Of a DNA stretch of 64,000 bases, positions 28,648 to 37,471 are shown in pieces; positions within the stretch are counted from its first letter, which is position 1, and every line of letters starts with the position of its first letter. The stretch is from NCBI GenBank assembly GCA_963813195.1, contig CAWEYC010000012.1, positions 310,001-374,000 on the forward strand, in the 5' to 3' direction. Under the pieces are notes generated by a model. That model made no database searches and had not been told where the DNA came from. It saw only the letters and a list, made by a program, of their open reading frames with translations. This DNA is from Roseiarcus sp963813195. GTDB lineage: Bacteria > Pseudomonadota > Alphaproteobacteria > Rhizobiales > Beijerinckiaceae. The position numbers and the translations under genes were made by a program.

Positions 28648-29076
28648 ATGTCAGGCAGTGTCCAACAGCTGCGAGAAAAAGGCGGCGAGTCCGAAAAGAT
28701 CACTATCAATCTGGGTTATGTCGATCTCGGGCGCATCGACCTCCTGGTCCAGGAAGGGTTCTACTCCAACCGGACCGATTTTATCCGGACTGCGATCCGC
28801 ATTCAGCTCGCAACGCACTCCGAAGCCGTTACGAAGTCGATCATTCGGCACACGTTGGAACTTGGGCTGCGCGACTACAGCCGCGCCGATCTCGAGGCTA
28901 TCAGGACCGCGGGAGAGAAACTTCACGTCAGGGTGGTCGGGCTCGCTCGCATCGCACCTGATGTGACGGTCGAACTCGCCCTCGCGACGATTGAATCCAT
29001 AACAGTGCTCGGCGCGCTCCAAGCCAGCGCGGAGATCAAGTCGGCGCTGGCCCAGCGCACCAAGTTGGGTAGCTAA
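28648..29076 (+). CDS. CopG-type ribbon-helix-helix transcriptional regulator
   Basis: A 142-residue protein starting MSGSVQQLREKGG. Residues 17-55 form a ribbon-helix-helix domain: the strand EKITINLGYVDLGRIDLLV is followed by helices ending in SNRTDFIRTAIRIQL. The remainder is an alpha/beta segment of unknown role with HVRVVGLARIAPDVTVELA. The ATG at 28648 is preferred over an upstream frame extension because the RHH lies right after it. It is followed 21 bp later by a PHB-depolymerase-like esterase, a pairing I recall from other Rhizobiales; it probably regulates that gene and itself. Confidence 0.8.
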   Translation: MSGSVQQLREKGGESEKITINLGYVDLGRIDLLVQEGFYSNRTDFIRTAIRIQLATHSEAVTKSIIRHTLELGLRDYSRADLEAIRTAGEKLHVRVVGLARIAPDVTVELALATIESITVLGALQASAEIKSALAQRTKLGS

Positions 29077-29097
29077 CGCGAGTAAAGGGAACAAGCC

Positions 29098-30354
29098 ATG
29101 AAAATTGATTTCGCCGAGGCCATGCGGCTGGCCACGCTCTCAACCCGCGCCGGCGACGTTGTGAAGGCGACGAAGATCATCCTGCATGCGGTTGCCGGGC
29201 GCCCAGAGGCCGGCGATGAGGAAAAAAACGGTCCTGGGCAAGGAACGAAGTTGCTTTCGACGCTCCGTTCGATCGAGCGCGATCCAGATCACGGCGAGGC
29301 CTCGCCTGGGAGGCAGCCCTCGTCCACGACGCCGAAAACTTCGACGGCCGCGAAGAGCTTCGAGGCGTTCAAACGCTCGCAGCCCCTGCGAAAGCCGCTG
29401 GGCGAGGTGATTCGGGCTTTGCGCGAAGGCCCGTCGACATCGCCAGCAATGAGGTCGCCGGCAGTGCCGGATGGAGCCCAATTCCTGACCCGATCGTTCA
29501 CGTGTGCGGCCGGTACGCGCGATTACAAGCTATATATTCCCGCCTCGGCGCCGGCTGCGCCGCGCGGCCTGATCGTCATGCTGCATGGGTGCAAACAGGA
29601 TCCAAACGATTTCGCAGTCGGCACAAACATGAATGGAGTGGCCGAATCCCACGGTCTGTTGGTCGCCTACCCCGGCCAGGCGCGCTCCGCGAATGCGTCG
29701 TCGTGCTGGAACTGGTTCAATCCGGCTGACCAAGTCCGGGACGCTGGGGAACCCTCCATTATCGCCGGACTGACGCGTGACATCGTCTCGGCGTTCGGCC
29801 TTGATCGGCGGAACGTTTTTGTGGCCGGCATGTCTGCTGGCGGCGCGATGGCGGCGGTGATGGGCGAAACCTATCCCGACCTCTATGCCGCTGTCGGGAT
29901 TCACTCGGGGCTGGCTTATCGGTCCGCGAGCGATGTGGTTTCCGCTTTTGCAGCCATGCGCGGCTCGGTCGAGCTTTCTTCGCCTGACAGATTGAACGTG
30001 GCGCCACAAGCGAGGCCTCGCGTCCGCACCATAGTCTTTCATGGCGCCCGGGATCGAACGGTTCATCCCGCGAACGCCGACCGAGTCGTCGAAGCAGCCC
30101 TGTCGCAACTCGAATTCGAGCACGACCGATTGGATTGCAAGTGTTCCGCAGGCGGCCGACTTTGCACAAGCACAATCTTCCGCGGCGCGGATGGCCTTCC
30201 GGTCATTGAAGTCTGGCGGATCGTCGGCGCGGGACATGCCTGGTCTGGCGGAAACCCCGGCGGTTCGTTCACAGATTCAAAAGGCCCCGACGCGTCTGCA
30301 GAGATGGTCCGGTTCTTCCTAACGCACGCGGCAGTCGATAGAGTCGCCGTGTAA
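29098..30354 (+). CDS. PHB depolymerase-family esterase
   Basis: A 418-residue protein. The first 120 residues are Ser/Pro/Lys-rich and look disordered. The catalytic alpha/beta domain begins at RDYKLYIP and carries the oxyanion motif LHGCKQDP (162-169), the nucleophile elbow GMSAGGA (244-250, Ser246), HGARDRTVHPAN (acid region) and GAGHAWSGG (catalytic His near 380). This layout matches the LpqC/PHB-depolymerase esterase family, whose members cleave short polyhydroxyalkanoates or feruloyl/acetyl esters. No clear signal peptide is seen, so a cytoplasmic role in PHB metabolism is possible. It is cotranscribed with the CopG-type regulator. Confidence 0.86.
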   Translation: MKIDFAEAMRLATLSTRAGDVVKATKIILHAVAGRPEAGDEEKNGPGQGTKLLSTLRSIERDPDHGEASPGRQPSSTTPKTSTAAKSFEAFKRSQPLRKPLGEVIRALREGPSTSPAMRSPAVPDGAQFLTRSFTCAAGTRDYKLYIPASAPAAPRGLIVMLHGCKQDPNDFAVGTNMNGVAESHGLLVAYPGQARSANASSCWNWFNPADQVRDAGEPSIIAGLTRDIVSAFGLDRRNVFVAGMSAGGAMAAVMGETYPDLYAAVGIHSGLAYRSASDVVSAFAAMRGSVELSSPDRLNVAPQARPRVRTIVFHGARDRTVHPANADRVVEAALSQLEFEHDRLDCKCSAGGRLCTSTIFRGADGLPVIEVWRIVGAGHAWSGGNPGGSFTDSKGPDASAEMVRFFLTHAAVDRVAV

Positions 30355-30389
30355 TTCTGACGTGCGCGCCGGCTGGCAATCTCGGAGCT

Positions 30390-30409
30390 GCCGCTTACGG
30401 GTAAGCGGC
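30390..30409. promoter_or_regulatory. Perfect 9-bp inverted repeat, 2-nt centre
   Basis: GCCGCTTAC-GG-GTAAGCGGC between the esterase stop and the carboxypeptidase start. No T-tract follows, so an operator is more likely than an intrinsic terminator. Confidence 0.5.
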
Positions 30410-30489
30410 CACTCCGGCGACTTACCGAGTTCATGGACCATCGTAATCCTTTCAATTCGTCGTACTTCATTCGGTTTCGAGGTGGGGTC

Positions 30490-31332
30490 ATGGTTCGTCG
30501 TTCTGTTGTCACGCTTCCGCTTATGGTTTTGCTGCTCATACTGGTCGGAACGTTCGCCGGGCGGGCCGCAACAGCATTCCAGACCAGCGCCCCGTATGCG
30601 ATCCTGGTCGACTACGACACCGGATCGGTGTTGTTCCAAAAGAACGCCGACGCTCCGATGGAGCCCGCGTCGACGACGAAAATCCTCACGGCCGAGATCG
30701 TCTTCCGAGAGATTGTCGAGGGCAGGCTCAAGCTAGAGGACAAAATGGCGATCTCGCCGAGGGCTGCCAGAGAGGGCGATGCGGAGTCGGGCGGCTCGAG
30801 CATGTTTGCTCAAGTGAACACTCAAGTTAGCGTCGAGGATTTGCTGCGGGGCCTTCTGATCACGTCAGGCAATGACGCCGCCATCGCTCTGGCCGAGGGC
30901 GTCGCTGGCTCGGAAGGCGCATTCGTGGCCCGCATGAACAAACGAGCTCGCGAATTGAGAATGAGCCGCTCGAGCTTCACCAATGCATGGGGGGAAGGCA
31001 GCGCAAGGCAAAGGGTGACCGCCCGCGACATGGCCCGCTTGGCGGCCTACGTTATCCGGACTTATCCGCAATTCTACGCGTATTTTGGCGAACGTGGGTT
31101 TACCTGGAATAACGTCCAGCAACAGAACCGAAACCCGCTTCTGAATATGAACCTCGGGGCGGATGGCTTGAAGACGGGCCATCTGGCCAGGAGCGGTTTC
31201 GGCCTGGTCGGCTCCGCCGTTCAGAACGGGCGCCGGTTGATCCTGGTGCTGAACGGGGCGCGAACGGAAGCGGAAAGGGCGAGGGAAGCAGGCAGGCTGA
31301 TGGAAGCGGGCTTTCGCGCCCTTGGTCCGTAA
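30490..31332 (+). CDS. D-alanyl-D-alanine carboxypeptidase (peptidase S11, short form)
   Basis: A 280-residue penicillin-binding protein of the S11 family that trims the terminal D-Ala from peptidoglycan pentapeptides in the periplasm. It has a signal peptide (MVRRSVVTLPLMVLLLILVG...AATA) and the three active-site motifs: SxxK as STTK (Ser61-Lys64), SGN (126-128) and KTG (228-230). The C-terminal PBP5 domain and membrane anchor are missing, so this is a short soluble form. The ATG at 30490 has a good ribosome binding site (GAGGTGGGG); a longer frame from 30433 would put 19 residues before the signal peptide. Confidence 0.92.
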   Translation: MVRRSVVTLPLMVLLLILVGTFAGRAATAFQTSAPYAILVDYDTGSVLFQKNADAPMEPASTTKILTAEIVFREIVEGRLKLEDKMAISPRAAREGDAESGGSSMFAQVNTQVSVEDLLRGLLITSGNDAAIALAEGVAGSEGAFVARMNKRARELRMSRSSFTNAWGEGSARQRVTARDMARLAAYVIRTYPQFYAYFGERGFTWNNVQQQNRNPLLNMNLGADGLKTGHLARSGFGLVGSAVQNGRRLILVLNGARTEAERAREAGRLMEAGFRALGP

Positions 31333-31427
31333 TCGGAGTGGGTATCCGATGGGCTAACCGCGCGAGAAATTGCCGCTGGCATAGAACTGAGTCTCCCGCC
31401 TCTCCAGCATTCGTCGCTACCCTCCAT

Positions 31428-32684
31428 TCACCCGAACTTCCGCCTCGCATCGAGCGCCAGCCCGACGCCGACGCTGCCGAAGAGGTCGCCTGTCACAACT
31501 TCCGCGGCGGGAAAGAGCGAAGTTATGCTGGTTCGCAGCAGAGGCACCGAACTGGATCCGCCAGTGATGAAGATACGGCCGACAGCCCCAGGCCGCAGGC
31601 GTGCGGCGATCAGCAGCTCTTGCACAGCGCCGACGACGCGCCCTACCGCATTGCCGATCGCAGCGTCGAAATCGGCGCGCGCGGTGACAATGGGAGCGTC
31701 CTCGCGATAGTCCGTCATGTCGATCGAGGCCGAAAGTTGCGACGTGAGGTCGATCTTGGCGCGCTCGACGGACAAAGCGAGCGAATGGCCGCGCCGCTCC
31801 TCCACCAGCGTGATGAAGCGATCGATGAGATCGCGCCGCTCGGCCTCGTAACGAATCTGCTTGAGCTCGTTCATCACCTTGCCGGTGTAGAGCAGATTGA
31901 TGAACTGCCAGGTCGCGAGGTCATGAAAATAGCGCGAAGGGAGATTGCGCTTGCGATCGATTGTCCAGGAGCCGTAGCCGAAATGCGGCATGACCTGCGC
32001 GAGGCTGAGCAGGCGATCGAAATCCGTGCCGCCGATATGCACGCCCGCGTTGGCGAGAACGTCGTCTTTGCGGTCCGCCTTGCCGGCGCGCTCGGCCGAG
32101 ATGCGCACAATCGAAAAGTCGGACGTGCCGCCGCCGATGTCGACGACGAGCACAATCGCTTCGCCGCCAACGCGCTGCTCGTAATCGAGCGCCGCGGCTA
32201 TCGGCTCATATTGGAACGCCACCTCGCGAAAGCCGCTCGCCCGCGCGATCGATTCGAGGGCGCTTTGCGCCGCCGCGTCCGCCACATCGTCCTGATCGAC
32301 AAAGCGAACAGGACGTCCAAGCACGGCGCAATCGACGCTGCGCCCCAAATGGTCCTCCGCCCGCTTCTTGAGAAAGTCGAAGAAAGCGCCGAGAATGTCG
32401 ACGAACGATAGGGAATGGCGACCGACGCGCGTCTTCTCGTGAATCAACGACGTCCCCAAGATGCTTTTCAGCGCACGCATGAGACGGCCATGCTCGCCCT
32501 CGACGTAGGCGTCCATCGCCGCTCGACCGAACAGGGCGTTCGCATCGCCGAACGGAAAGAAAACGGCGCTGGGCAACGTCGATCGGCCATCCTCCAGCGC
32601 AACCAGCTCCGCGCCGGTGGCGTCGCTGACGCCGATCGTCGAATTCGAAGTGCCGAAATCGATGCCGAGGAATTGAGGATTCAT
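31428..32684 (-). CDS. Hsp70-family protein (YegD-like, ATPase domain only)
   Basis: A 418-residue actin-fold ATPase. Phosphate 1 loop GIDFGTSNSTIGV (7-19), the connect region YEPIAAALDYE and phosphate 2 loop DIGGGTSDFSIV are clear, as is the adenosine motif FITGGSSSVPLL. The length covers only the nucleotide-binding domain; the substrate-binding and lid domains of DnaK are absent, as in E. coli YegD. An insertion with FHDLATWQFINLLYTGK is typical of this subgroup. The gene is monocistronic-looking and followed on the same strand by Ku and a hydrolase further upstream. Its client is unknown. Confidence 0.88.
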   Translation of the reverse strand: MNPQFLGIDFGTSNSTIGVSDATGAELVALEDGRSTLPSAVFFPFGDANALFGRAAMDAYVEGEHGRLMRALKSILGTSLIHEKTRVGRHSLSFVDILGAFFDFLKKRAEDHLGRSVDCAVLGRPVRFVDQDDVADAAAQSALESIARASGFREVAFQYEPIAAALDYEQRVGGEAIVLVVDIGGGTSDFSIVRISAERAGKADRKDDVLANAGVHIGGTDFDRLLSLAQVMPHFGYGSWTIDRKRNLPSRYFHDLATWQFINLLYTGKVMNELKQIRYEAERRDLIDRFITLVEERRGHSLALSVERAKIDLTSQLSASIDMTDYREDAPIVTARADFDAAIGNAVGRVVGAVQELLIAARLRPGAVGRIFITGGSSSVPLLRTSITSLFPAAEVVTGDLFGSVGVGLALDARRKFG

Positions 32685-32771
32685 GACTCAAAGCGCGCCC
32701 TGGTGCATTCCGATTGAGCCCATAGGGAAAAAGCGTCGGCAAAGGAAGGCGAATGATCCGGGCGAGCCTGA

Positions 32772-33413
32772 TCAGCGAGTCGCCAGCCCCTTGGTCCAGG
32801 TCGCGACGCGATCCGCCATCGCCCGCATGTGGTCGGCAAGGGTGAACCCGGAAACCGCCTTGCGCGGCTTCAGGTCGTGGTCGCCGTCTTCCAGCCAGAG
32901 AATTTCGACTGACTGCGAAAGCTCGTAGCCCTCGACTTCCTCCCGCGTGCCGAAGAGGTCGCGTGCGCCTTGCACGATAAGGGCCGGGGTCCGCATGTCG
33001 ACGAGATGCGCCGTTCGCAGCTGATCCGGTTTGCCGATTGGGTGGAAGGGATAGCCGAGGCACAGGAGTCCGACGGTCCGGCCGGATGCGAGGACCTCGT
33101 CGGCAACCATACTGGCTACGCGGCCGCCCATCGATTTTCCGCCAATGACGAGCGGCGACGTTGCTTTGAGTTCGTCGATGGCGGCGATGAATTCCGACTT
33201 GAGGGTTTCCGCGCGCGGAGGCGGTCGCTTTGCCGGCGACGTGCGGCGGGACGCCATGTAGCCGAATTCGAAGCGCGCGACCCGCAATCGGACGTCTGCG
33301 AGCGCCTTTGTGGCAGCGCTCAACGATGCGGAATCCATCGGCCCGCCAGCGCCATGGGCCAGCAGAACAGTCGCCTCCGCATCGGCGGGTCCGTCGAACA
33401 GAAAGACGGTCAT
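32772..33413 (-). CDS. Alpha/beta hydrolase of the KANL3/Tex30 (dienelactone-hydrolase-like) family
   Basis: A 213-residue small alpha/beta hydrolase. Motifs are the oxyanion-side LLAHGAGGPMDS (about 17-28), the nucleophile elbow GGKSMGGRVAS (about 97-107), GYPFHP, and GARDLFGTREE with DGDHDLKP carrying acid and His. This pattern is shared by the bacterial relatives of KANL3/Tex30. It probably hydrolyses a small ester, but no substrate is known. It sits 45 bp downstream of ku on the same strand and 87 bp upstream of the Hsp70-like gene. Confidence 0.8.
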   Translation of the reverse strand: MTVFLFDGPADAEATVLLAHGAGGPMDSASLSAATKALADVRLRVARFEFGYMASRRTSPAKRPPPRAETLKSEFIAAIDELKATSPLVIGGKSMGGRVASMVADEVLASGRTVGLLCLGYPFHPIGKPDQLRTAHLVDMRTPALIVQGARDLFGTREEVEGYELSQSVEILWLEDGDHDLKPRKAVSGFTLADHMRAMADRVATWTKGLATR

Positions 33414-33458
33414 GGTCGCAGCTTCTCGCGATTTGATCCGCGTTCGACGTTCTCTGCG

Positions 33459-34436
33459 TCAGCCTGCTTTCCGCGTCGACTTGACGGGCTTCTTGCCTGC
33501 CTCCTTCGCCCCTTCCTTAGCCGGGGCGCCGCCGGCGATCGGCAATAGCAGCTCGCGCTGATCCGGGTTGCGCTTGGCCGACTTCCTGCCCTTTGTAGGG
33601 GCCGCGGTGGCGGGCGTTTTCGCCTTCGAGACGGCTTTCGCGTTGTCTTGCCCCTCGGACGCGGCGATGCTCTGACGCAAGGCGGCCATCAAATCCATAC
33701 CCCCGACGATCTTCGGTTCGAATTTCCGCTTCGAGACCGGCATCCCGGCCTTCTTGACGTTGATCATTTCGATGATCGCCTGCTCATAACGATCTTGGAA
33801 CTTGGAAGCGTCGAAATCCGCCTTCTTGGTCTCCAGGATATGCTCGGCGAGCGTGAGCGTTTCCTTCGGAATGTCGATGTCCGGAATGCCCTCGAAATAT
33901 TCGTCGTCCGCCCGAATCTCGTAGGGGTAACGCAGCGTCGTCCCGAGCAAGCCCTTGCCCCACGGCTGCAACATCACCACGCGCTCTCGTTTGGACAACA
34001 CGACGCGCCCCAGCGCCACCATCTTCTTGTCGCGCATCGCATCGCGAATGACGCAAAAGGCCTCGAGGCCCGCCTTATCGCTCGGCGCCAGATAATAGGG
34101 ACTATCAACGTATCGCTCGTCGATCTGCGCTTTCGGCACGAAACGGTCGATATCGATCGTATCATTGCTCTCAATTGCAATCGCTTCGATCTCTTCGTCG
34201 TCGATCGGTAGATAGACTCCCTTCTCGATTTCGTAGCCGCGCCCCTTGTCGGCGGCCTCGACAATCTTACCGGATTCTTCGTCGACGAGTTGCTGCTTGA
34301 GGCGGTTGCCGGTCTTCTTGTTGATTTGCCGGAACGAGATCTTTTCGCCTGATGAAGTCGCCGTGTAGAGCGAGATCGGGCACGAGACGAGGGAGAGTTT
34401 GAGGTAACCCTTCCAGTAAGGGCGAGCAGCGGCCAC
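33459..34436 (-). CDS. ku: Non-homologous end-joining protein Ku
   Basis: A 325-residue bacterial Ku. It begins PYWKGYLKLSLVSCPISLY, the typical beta-barrel entry, followed by YEIEKGVYLPIDDEEIEAI, GRVVLSKRERVVMLQPWGKGLLGTTL (bridge region) and YEQAIIEMINVKKAG. Bacterial Ku forms a homodimer ring that binds DNA ends and recruits LigD. The C-terminal 70 residues are Lys/Ala-rich (basic tail), a feature linked in other species to DNA binding and LigD stimulation. No ligD is in the window. A downstream small hydrolase may be cotranscribed. Confidence 0.94.
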   Translation of the reverse strand: MAAARPYWKGYLKLSLVSCPISLYTATSSGEKISFRQINKKTGNRLKQQLVDEESGKIVEAADKGRGYEIEKGVYLPIDDEEIEAIAIESNDTIDIDRFVPKAQIDERYVDSPYYLAPSDKAGLEAFCVIRDAMRDKKMVALGRVVLSKRERVVMLQPWGKGLLGTTLRYPYEIRADDEYFEGIPDIDIPKETLTLAEHILETKKADFDASKFQDRYEQAIIEMINVKKAGMPVSKRKFEPKIVGGMDLMAALRQSIAASEGQDNAKAVSKAKTPATAAPTKGRKSAKRNPDQRELLLPIAGGAPAKEGAKEAGKKPVKSTRKAG

Positions 34437-34748
34437 GCTAAACTCCTACGCAACTGGCGGGAATAGAATCTGGACCAAGCCACAGCGGAGTCAATAGCTG
34501 CGTGCGGGATTGATTCTGCCGCAATTTGTTGCCGCAATGTTCCTGCCATGAGACGCTCGGCCACGCTCGGCCACGCTCGGCGCCGATCATCCAGGAAACC
34601 ACGGGGATGCGGCAATTTGACATAGCTGCCCATCGTTTCCGGGCCTTCAGATCTGCGGAAGCGCTCTTATGTTGCACTGCGAAAGCCGAGGCGAGCGTCC
34701 CGACAGGATGCGGCCGACGCGAAGAGTATGGACCGGAAGGAGGGGCAG
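34437..34748. other. Intergenic region with short tandem repeat, 312 bp
   Basis: No gene recognised between ku and the DUF1127 gene. A 10-bp unit (CCACGCTCGG) is repeated about three times at 34551-34580, the first copy imperfect. The right edge holds the AAGGAGG ribosome binding site of the DUF1127 gene. Confidence 0.5.
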
Positions 34749-34907
34749 ATGGCCTCGATCAAGATTATTGCCCAAAAGCTCAGCGCGTGGCGGCGCTACC
34801 GCGAAACCGTGCGCGAGCTGTCGCAGATGAGCGATCACGAACTTGGCGACATCGGACTTCATCGCTGCGATATCGAATGTGTCGCCCGTCAGACCGCGTC
34901 GGCCTGA
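34749..34907 (+). CDS. DUF1127-family small protein
   Basis: A 52-residue protein too short for many gene callers. It has the DUF1127 pattern: a basic amphipathic start (KLSAWRRYRETVREL) then LSQMSDHELGDIGLHRCDIE. A perfect AAGGAGG ribosome binding site lies 6 nt before the ATG. Small Arg-rich DUF1127 proteins in alphaproteobacteria bind RNA and influence phosphate, carbon and sRNA metabolism (known for Agrobacterium and Rhodobacter relatives). Role here is inferred from family only. Confidence 0.85.
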   Translation: MASIKIIAQKLSAWRRYRETVRELSQMSDHELGDIGLHRCDIECVARQTASA

Positions 34908-35083
34908 ATTGAATCGCCCAGGTGAGGCGACGGCGAGGACTGCTAATCGCCCTTGTCGCTCGTCGCACGAGCGCCCGTCGGATCCGCCCCCGGCGGGCGC
35001 TTCCTTTTACCGTTCTCCCACATCGCGGCGCGTGGCGCGGGCGACTGAACCGTAGCCGCAGGCGCCCGCCGCAATCTGGACAG

Positions 35084-36274
35084 TCAGGCCGCCTTGGCCA
35101 GCATGCCGTGCGGGTCGAGCACGAATTTGGCGGCGACGCCCTTGTCGAAGTCGGCGTATCCCTTCGGCGCATCCTCCAGGCTGATGGCTTTGGCGTTGAC
35201 GATCTTGGCGATCGGCAGGCGGTCGTTGAGCAGCGCCATCATGAGCTGGCGATTGTAGCGCAGGACGGGCGTCTGGCCGGTGTGGAAGGAGTTCGACTTG
35301 GACCAGCCGAGGCCCAGGCGAAGACTGAGGTTGCCGCTTTTGGCGGCCTTGTCGTGCGCGCCGGGATCTTCGGTGACATACAATCCCGGTATGCCGATGG
35401 CGCCCGCCGGCCGGATGATCTCCATCGCCTGGTTCAGCACGATGGCCGGCTCATCGCCGCCGCCATGGCCCTTGGCTTCGAAACCGACCGCATCGATGAC
35501 CGCATCGACCGTGGGCTCGCCGACGACCGCGGCGACCAGTTCGCCGAGGCGATCGTGCTTGCCGAGATCGATCGGGACGAAGCCGACCTTCCTGGCGTGG
35601 CTTAGCCGCGCCTCGTTCAAGTCGCCGATCATGATCACCGATGCGCCCAGGAGCTGGGCGGAGGCGGCCGCCGCGAGGCCCACGGGGCCGGCGCCGGCGA
35701 CGTAGACCGTCGAGCCCGGCTTGACCCCCGCGGTCAAGGCGCCGTGGAAGCCGGTCGGCAAAATGTCCGTCAGCATGGTCAGGTCCATGATCTTCGACAG
35801 GGCCTGGTTCTTGTCCGGGAATTTGAGCAGGTTGAAGTCGGCGTAGGGGACCATGACGTAGCGGGCCTGGCCGCCGATCCAGCCGCCCATGTCGACATAG
35901 CCATAAGCGCCGCCGGCGCGGCCGGGATTGACCGTCAGGCACACGCCGGTATTCGTCTCGCGGCAGCAGCGGCATCGTCCGCAGGCGACGTTGAACGGCA
36001 CCGAGACGAGATCGCCCAACGCGATCATCTCGACGTCCGAACCCTTCTCGATCACCTCGCCCGTGATCTCGTGCCCGAGCACCATGCCCGCCGGCGCGGT
36101 GGTGCGGCCGCGCACCATGTGCTGATCGGATCCGCAGATATTGGTCGAAACGACCCTCAAGATCACGCCATGGTCGATCTTGCGGCCCCGCGGGTCCTCG
36201 AACTTGGGATCGGCGATGTCCCGAACCTGGACTTCACCCGGCTTGGTGTAGACGACGCCACGATTTTTGCTCAC
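35084..36274 (-). CDS. fdhA: Glutathione-independent formaldehyde dehydrogenase (zinc MDR family)
   Basis: A 396-residue zinc-dependent medium-chain dehydrogenase that closely follows Pseudomonas FdhA (about 398 aa): KIDHGVILRVVSTNICGSDQ, HMVRGRTTAPAGMVLGHE. Catalytic zinc ligands are Cys47, His68 and Glu69; the structural zinc Cys are 98, 101, 104 and 112. The NAD site is VAGAGPVGLAAA. The enzyme oxidises formaldehyde to formate with NAD+ without glutathione. I use the GTG at 36274 (AGAGAGG ribosome binding site 6 nt upstream); an ATG at 36292 is possible. It lies near a molybdenum aldehyde oxidoreductase cluster, suggesting an aldehyde-handling region. Confidence 0.9.
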   Translation of the reverse strand: MSKNRGVVYTKPGEVQVRDIADPKFEDPRGRKIDHGVILRVVSTNICGSDQHMVRGRTTAPAGMVLGHEITGEVIEKGSDVEMIALGDLVSVPFNVACGRCRCCRETNTGVCLTVNPGRAGGAYGYVDMGGWIGGQARYVMVPYADFNLLKFPDKNQALSKIMDLTMLTDILPTGFHGALTAGVKPGSTVYVAGAGPVGLAAAASAQLLGASVIMIGDLNEARLSHARKVGFVPIDLGKHDRLGELVAAVVGEPTVDAVIDAVGFEAKGHGGGDEPAIVLNQAMEIIRPAGAIGIPGLYVTEDPGAHDKAAKSGNLSLRLGLGWSKSNSFHTGQTPVLRYNRQLMMALLNDRLPIAKIVNAKAISLEDAPKGYADFDKGVAAKFVLDPHGMLAKAA

Positions 36275-36868
36275 GACAAACCTCTCTTGCATTGTGGTTG
36301 GAAGAATTGCGGGCGACACTTCTGGGCCGTCGCGCCAGGGCTGAACGAGTTCGATAGTCGACGGAGCGCGGAACTCCGTGCGGCGAAGCGATCGCAAGAC
36401 GATGCAAACGTCCTACTGCCGCGGCGGCCCGCGCGCGTTCGATACTTGGATGACAAAGAGCTCATCCGGCTGGCCAATGCGGCCAAGCGTCAGCGCCGCG
36501 CAGCATACCCTGGGCGAATGTCGCTTGCCTTTGCACGACCACAGGCCGCCCTACACCTCCAATCAGACGACGGCAGCGTAGGTCGGCCAAAGCGCGCCAC
36601 GCCACTGTCTGGAGGTTGATTGAAATAGCGCGTTGGTTTGATCGGCCTCATACGTTGGCATCGCAGCGGGCGCGGGCTCCACAGCATTGGTCGAGTGCGT
36701 CGAGAGGAGCGGCGCGCTTGCCTATCCGGATCTGATTTCCGACAGGACGCCCATACGAACGGATGGTTTCGGCAAACTAACCGCCGCTCCGGATCCACCA
36801 ATGTAGGATCGAAGGTTGCCGTCGGGCGAGGCAGTGTGTTCACCCAGCGGATAAACGGAGCGTTCTCG
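36275..36868. other. Intergenic region between divergent fdhA and DUF4142 genes, 594 bp
   Basis: No supported gene. A + frame that runs from inside fdhA contains RYLDDKELIRLANAAKRQR near 36440-36500, which looks protein-like but lacks an independent start and any recognised family; it may be a gene remnant. Promoters of the two divergent genes should lie here. Confidence 0.45.
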
Positions 36869-37450
36869 ATGAAGCAGGCATTTGCGACCAAGCTCGTGGC
36901 GCCCTTTGCGTTCCTCCCCGTGCTTCTATCGTTGGCTACGGAAATTAGCTCCGCCAATGCGCAGACCGCAGCGCCGGTGGAGGCGCCTGCGACGCTCAAC
37001 GCCGTCGACTTCAATTTTGTCGGCCAGGCCAATCTGGGCGCTCCCTTCCAGGTGGATTCCGGCCGGCTGGCGGAGACGAGGGGCGGCACCGCCGCCATTC
37101 GCGATTACGCCCACCTGATGGTCACCAGCCATATTCCTATCGCCGCCGCGCTGACTGCGATCCTGCAACAGAAGAATGTCACTCCGTCAAATACGCTGTT
37201 GCGCGGCGCGTATGCCGCGATGATCTCCACGCTCGGGGCGGACCACGGCGCTGCGTTCGACCGCGACTATGTGAACGGCCAGGTCGAGTATCAAAGAGGA
37301 AACGCGGCGCTGTTCCGACAGGAGATCCAATACGGCGGCGACTCGCAGCTCAAGCAATTCGCGATTCAGACCCTCCCGAAGATCGAAGACCATCTCCAGC
37401 GGGCACTGAGGCTCGCCGGTAAACCCAGCGGCGACAACACCTCGAACTGA
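36869..37450 (+). CDS. DUF4142-family exported protein
   Basis: A 193-residue protein with a Sec signal peptide (MKQAFATKLVAPFAFLPVLL, cleavage near ANA-QT). The mature part is a four-helix DUF4142 domain, a ferritin-like helical bundle: DFNFVGQANLGAPFQVDSGR, IRDYAHLMVTSH and HLQRALRLAG. Members are periplasmic and of unknown function. The ATG has a CGGAG ribosome binding site; an upstream frame (36638) is rejected because the signal peptide starts here. It is 21 bp upstream of the cupin and the Pao genes. Confidence 0.85.
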   Translation: MKQAFATKLVAPFAFLPVLLSLATEISSANAQTAAPVEAPATLNAVDFNFVGQANLGAPFQVDSGRLAETRGGTAAIRDYAHLMVTSHIPIAAALTAILQQKNVTPSNTLLRGAYAAMISTLGADHGAAFDRDYVNGQVEYQRGNAALFRQEIQYGGDSQLKQFAIQTLPKIEDHLQRALRLAGKPSGDNTSN

Positions 37451-37471
37451 GGCCGCGGACGAGTGCTGTTC

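Noticed and set aside
36275..36619. Frame with a protein-like stretch (YLDDKELIRLANAAKRQR)
   Set aside because: No independent start and no recognised family; could be a remnant but cannot be supported as a gene.
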